This document shows, piece after piece, positions 15,995 through 18,538 of a stretch of DNA of 18,538 nucleotides; positions within the stretch are counted from its first letter, which is position 1, and every line of letters begins with the position of its first letter. Origin of the DNA: DATLYH01 sp035575035 (GTDB lineage: Bacteria; Planctomycetota; Planctomycetia; Gemmatales; Gemmataceae). Both the position numbers and the translations under genes were made by a program. The notes under the pieces were generated by a model. That model was not told where the DNA came from. It did no database searches and saw only the letters and a program-made list of their open reading frames with translations. The stretch is taken from NCBI GenBank assembly GCA_035575035.1, contig DATLYH010000253.1:1-18538 (forward strand), given 5' to 3'.

Positions 15995-16251
15995 CGGATT
16001 GACCTCCACTGTTTCTCGCGGTGCTCATCGGCCTCCCGTCGGGTGCGTGACACCCACTGCTGGGCATCTTCTCCGAACATCGGATAGGCCACGATGCCGC
16101 GGATCTCACTCCAGCTGCGCCCCGGTCTCGGTTTGCCGGGTGCGGCCTCGGCCGCCAGATCGCGCAGGATCTTCTCCGCCAGGCGCCGCCGATCTTCCGG
16201 CGACAGCTGCGCCGCCAGCGCCTCCACCTTTTCCAACGTCACATTGTCCAT
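15991..16251 (-). CDS. vapB: VapB-like antitoxin
   Basis: The 86-residue product begins MDNVTLEKVEALAAQLSPED, an N-terminal helix typical of small antitoxins, then RRRLAEKILRDLA, a Pro-rich linker and SWSEIRGIVAYPMFGEDAQQ with WVSRTRREADEHREKQW at the C-terminus. This tail is seen in VapB-type partners of PIN toxins and probably wraps the toxin active site. GTG at 16260 is an alternative start. The stop overlaps the toxin start (GTGA), so the two are translated together. The antitoxin usually represses its own promoter; a possible operator is at 16279-16305. It lies 80 bp after the corA stop on the same strand. Its family name within VapB is uncertain. Confidence 0.8.
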   Translation of the reverse strand: MDNVTLEKVEALAAQLSPEDRRRLAEKILRDLAAEAAPGKPRPGRSWSEIRGIVAYPMFGEDAQQWVSRTRREADEHREKQWRSIR

Positions 16252-16278
16252 TGGAATCACACTCTCTCACCAAGAGGG

Positions 16279-16305
16279 AAATGGGTAACTACTTCTTCCA
16301 TTTTA
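16279..16305 (-). promoter_or_regulatory. Possible promoter and operator of the vapBC pair
   Basis: On the minus strand TAAAAT (16300-16305) matches five of six -10 positions, with only a weak -35 (GACACG) 17 bases away. An inverted repeat aaatgg/ccattt (16279-16284 and 16298-16303) overlaps it, as operators of autoregulated antitoxins often do. The leader to 16251 is about 42 nt. Readthrough from corA is equally possible. Confidence 0.25.
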
Positions 16306-16331
16306 CCGCGGGGCTGAGGGAGCGTGTCTTC

Positions 16332-17369
16332 TCAGATCCACTTTTTCCACCGGAAGAAGATGAATGAGGTGATGCCGGTGACGGCCATCAGCCCTAGGGC
16401 GAACCAGAAGCTCCCCGGCCATTCGCCGTCCGGCCAGAGCGGGAAGTTCATCCCGTAAATGCCGGCGATCAGCGTCATCGGCAGCACAATGGTCGAGATC
16501 ATGGTGAGCACCTTCATGATCTCGTTTAGCCGGTTAGACGCGGCCGCCAGATGCGTCTGCATCAGGTCGCTCACCATCTCGCGCGAGCTTTCCGTCAACT
16601 CCGTGAAGCGAACCAGGTGGTCGTACACATTGCGGTAGTAGACCATCTCGCGCTCATCAATCAATTCGAACTCGCCGCGGGTCATGCGGGCCAGCACCTC
16701 CCGCTCGTAGACCAGGCTCTTACGCAACTGGATGATCCGCCGCTTGATGTGCAGCAGCGTCAGCAGCAGCTGTTGCGTCGGCTGGTGGATCACCCGGGTC
16801 TCGATGTCGTCCAGCAGGTCGGTGAAGTGGTCGAGTACCTCGGCGTACTGGTCCACCATGGCGTCGAGGATCAGGTGAAAGAGATAGTCCGGCCCGCGGT
16901 GGCCCTGGGTGGCGTGCTTGAACAGGAACGCCTTCAGCGCCTCGATGCTGGGGAGCAACTCGTAATGGTGGGTGATGAGCAGCTTCCGGGTCAGGATGGC
17001 GCTGAGCTGCGTGGACACATGCACGTTGGGATCGAGCGACTGCACCTCCCCCTTGCGGATTGCCTCCAGCAGGACCTGGTTGAGCGGGTTGACGATGACG
17101 AACAGGTAGTCGCGGAACTCCTCGACCTTGGGGAAGTGCGGCAGGGCGCCCGGCTCGCGGCGCAGCTTGGTGATGTCTTCCAGGCTGAGCGGATGGATCG
17201 GCAGGAACTGCTGGTAGACCAGGCGCTCCTCCTCCGGGTCCGGATCTTCCAGGTCGATCCAGATCACCGAGGAGTTGACCTGCAGCCCCTCGGCCGGCTC
17301 CTTCAGGCGGCGCGGGTCAAGCCACTGCCCTTTTTGCTGCGCCAGGTCCCAGTGATAAACGGAGATCAT
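16332..17369 (-). CDS. corA: CorA-family magnesium/cobalt channel
   Basis: CorA forms a pentameric channel that admits divalent cations across the cytoplasmic membrane. From ATG 17369 the product is 345 residues. The cytoplasmic part spans about residues 1-285, with a long helix. The first membrane segment lies at about 287-305 and ends in the signature Y305GMN308. A second segment lies at about 320-337, and the tail reads FRWKKWI, the usual basic C-terminus. An in-frame extension to 17453 would translate the palindrome region and read MEKSPLLLSPCGRGSG, unlike any CorA start; AAGGG lies about nine bases before the chosen ATG. It is 80 bp upstream of vapB and 133 bp downstream of the DUF3604 gene on the same strand. 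Confidence 0.92.
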   Translation of the reverse strand: MISVYHWDLAQQKGQWLDPRRLKEPAEGLQVNSSVIWIDLEDPDPEEERLVYQQFLPIHPLSLEDITKLRREPGALPHFPKVEEFRDYLFVIVNPLNQVLLEAIRKGEVQSLDPNVHVSTQLSAILTRKLLITHHYELLPSIEALKAFLFKHATQGHRGPDYLFHLILDAMVDQYAEVLDHFTDLLDDIETRVIHQPTQQLLLTLLHIKRRIIQLRKSLVYEREVLARMTRGEFELIDEREMVYYRNVYDHLVRFTELTESSREMVSDLMQTHLAAASNRLNEIMKVLTMISTIVLPMTLIAGIYGMNFPLWPDGEWPGSFWFALGLMAVTGITSFIFFRWKKWI

Positions 17370-17411
17370 GGGCCGGGCCCTTCTCGCAGGCGTTCCCCTG
17401 CACGCCCCGCT

Positions 17412-17469
17412 CCCTCTCCCACAAGGGGAGAGGAGAAGAGGGGACTTCTCCAATGGTTGTGGGAGAGGG
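17412..17469. repeat. Palindromic element between the DUF3604 gene and corA
   Basis: A perfect 13-bp inverted repeat (ccctctcccacaa at 17412-17424, complement at 17457-17469) encloses a second hairpin ggagaag/cttctcc at 17432-17438 and 17445-17451. It lies in the 133-bp spacer on the minus strand, so it would fold in a transcript running from the DUF3604 gene into corA. It shares the ccctctccc core with the elements near 5100, 11100 and 14550. Confidence 0.75.
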
Positions 17470-17502
17470 CTCGGGGCCTACAGGGGCGCCCGCAGGACGC
17501 TC

Positions 17503-18538
17503 TTATCGGTTATAGTCGATCCACAAGGGTGACGACCAGGCGATTTCGTCGTCGGTCTGAAGCACCCGGACATAATAGTAATGGACCCCGGCCGTCGGCT
17601 TCGGGTCGGTCCAGCTGCCCCGGTACTCCTGCTTGCCCGGTTTGATCGTTTCCACGACCTCGCTGTCCTTGAGGATGTCGATCTGGGCCAGCGGCTGGGT
17701 GCCGATCACCGTCATTTGCAAGGCCGGCGCCTGGTTCGTCTTGAACTCGTCCCCCTGGATATGGCTGCCGCTGCGGACATCAAGGATGAGGTTATCGGTG
17801 GCGCCGTAGACGTGGCGCTTTTTGACGGCGTCCAGGATGGCCTCACGGTCGTGCCGCTCGGCCAGCACAATGCAGTAAGAGATGTGCGTGGACCAGTGGT
17901 CGCTGGAGGCCTGGAAGCCGAGGCGATAGCCCTTGTTCCTCAGGGCGTTGTCGAGGAAGCCGAGCGGATACCAGCCGGCCACGTTCGGCGGGAACTTGCC
18001 GGACTGCGGGTCATAGCCGGCCCGCGGGGCGCCCTCTTTCTCATACGACATGCGGTCGCCCTGATAGATCTCCACAATCGGCTCGGCCACCGGGTCGTTG
18101 TCGCGCCAGTCGGTCCCCATGCTGGTGGCGCTGGTGTGCACGGCGCAGATGCCGTCCATCTCCTTCAGGTAGCGGTAGAGCATCTTGGTGTCGTCGGGGT
18201 GGACGCCGCCCTCGGCCTTGCGGTCCGGCGGCGCGGCCAGCCGCGGCAGGGTGAGCACGCCGCGCTTGGCAAACATGCAGTTGCGGTGGCCGTGCGGGTA
18301 GGCGACGCTCCGCTCATAGGTGAACATCGGCGTGAAGGCCCCTTTGACGTGGTAGGCGTCGGTGAACTTCTGGATCAACCACCAGGTGTACTCCCGGCCG
18401 GCGCCGTTGTCGTGGTCGCCGTTGCCGATCCAGTCCATGGCCGCCGCGTCGATGCCATAGCGGAACATGTCCTCCAGCGAGCCGTCCGGCCCGCCATCCC
18501 AGGAGATCTCCGTGTGGCGGTGGAACTCGCCGCGCAGC
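17503..18538 (-). CDS. DUF3604 (PHP-like) domain protein, C-terminal part
   Basis: The frame is open to the right edge; the true start lies outside the window. Upstream of Met at 18468 the frame reads LRGEFHRHTEISWDGGPDGS, continuing into LEDMFRYGIDAAAMDWIGNG and DHDNG. HxHT and DHD are the metal-binding signatures of the PHP fold used in this domain. Further residues typical of the family are QASSDHWSTHI and the C-terminal beta-sandwich-like part (from about DVRSGSHIQGDEF). Members are predicted metal-dependent phosphoesterase-like enzymes; the substrate is unknown. The stop is at 17503-17505. A signal peptide cannot be judged because the N-terminus is missing. Confidence 0.85.
   Translation of the reverse strand, partial: LRGEFHRHTEISWDGGPDGSLEDMFRYGIDAAAMDWIGNGDHDNGAGREYTWWLIQKFTDAYHVKGAFTPMFTYERSVAYPHGHRNCMFAKRGVLTLPRLAAPPDRKAEGGVHPDDTKMLYRYLKEMDGICAVHTSATSMGTDWRDNDPVAEPIVEIYQGDRMSYEKEGAPRAGYDPQSGKFPPNVAGWYPLGFLDNALRNKGYRLGFQASSDHWSTHISYCIVLAERHDREAILDAVKKRHVYGATDNLILDVRSGSHIQGDEFKTNQAPALQMTVIGTQPLAQIDILKDSEVVETIKPGKQEYRGSWTDPKPTAGVHYYYVRVLQTDDEIAWSSPLWIDYNR

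Noticed and set aside
17370..17453. N-terminal extension of CorA
   Set aside because: It is encoded by the palindromic element and is unlike known CorA N-termini; the ATG at 17369 has a ribosome-binding-like AAGGG.

Overview
This is a high-GC bacterial window, most likely from a planctomycete of the Gemmata type. The evidence is indirect. Large exported TPR proteins, a ResB/ResC pair whose ResC has a long soluble N-terminal part, a Gfo/Idh/MocA oxidoreductase, a DUF3604 protein and dispersed GC-rich palindromes sit together. No rRNA or marker gene is present to confirm the taxonomy. I saw no tRNA, rRNA, CRISPR array, transposase or phage gene.

Layout. Positions 1-393 (minus) hold the N-terminal part of a UDP-glucose 4-epimerase (galE). 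Positions 682-4959 (minus) hold two exported TPR proteins, the 1019-residue one upstream of the 369-residue one, separated by a 108-bp spacer with inverted repeats. Positions 4960-5391 are a divergent intergenic region with two good sigma70-type promoters facing away from each other and a GC-rich palindrome between them. Positions 5392-9376 (plus) are a tightly overlapping operon: a small lipoprotein, ResB and ResC, together a System II cytochrome c synthetase (haem export and attachment to apocytochromes outside the cytoplasmic membrane). Positions 9528-10673 (plus) hold a Gfo/Idh/MocA-type oxidoreductase. Positions 10877-15517 (plus) hold a full-length Lhr-type helicase. Positions 15548-16251 (minus) hold a VapBC-like toxin-antitoxin pair with overlapping genes. 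Positions 16332-17369 (minus) hold a CorA-type metal channel. From 17503 to the right edge (minus) runs the C-terminal part of a DUF3604 (PHP-like) protein.

The most unusual signal is a set of GC-rich palindromic repeats that occur both between genes and inside the Lhr gene. Three elements lie in frame within lhr: a 54-bp near-perfect hairpin directly after the Walker A region, an array of five 30-bp palindromic units with inverted ends in the linker after the winged-helix region, and a 42-bp imperfect hairpin further downstream. All have lengths divisible by three and leave the frame open. Related hairpins lie at 5070-5126 and 17412-17469. This resembles the behaviour of Rickettsia palindromic elements, which also insert in frame into genes, but the sequences here are a different, C/G-run based family.

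Coding starts were chosen from ribosome-binding sites, signal peptides, overlaps with neighbours and predicted promoters, and several differ from the longest possible frame. Function is firm for GalE, ResB, ResC, Lhr, VapC and CorA. It is general only for the TPR proteins, the lipoprotein and the oxidoreductase.
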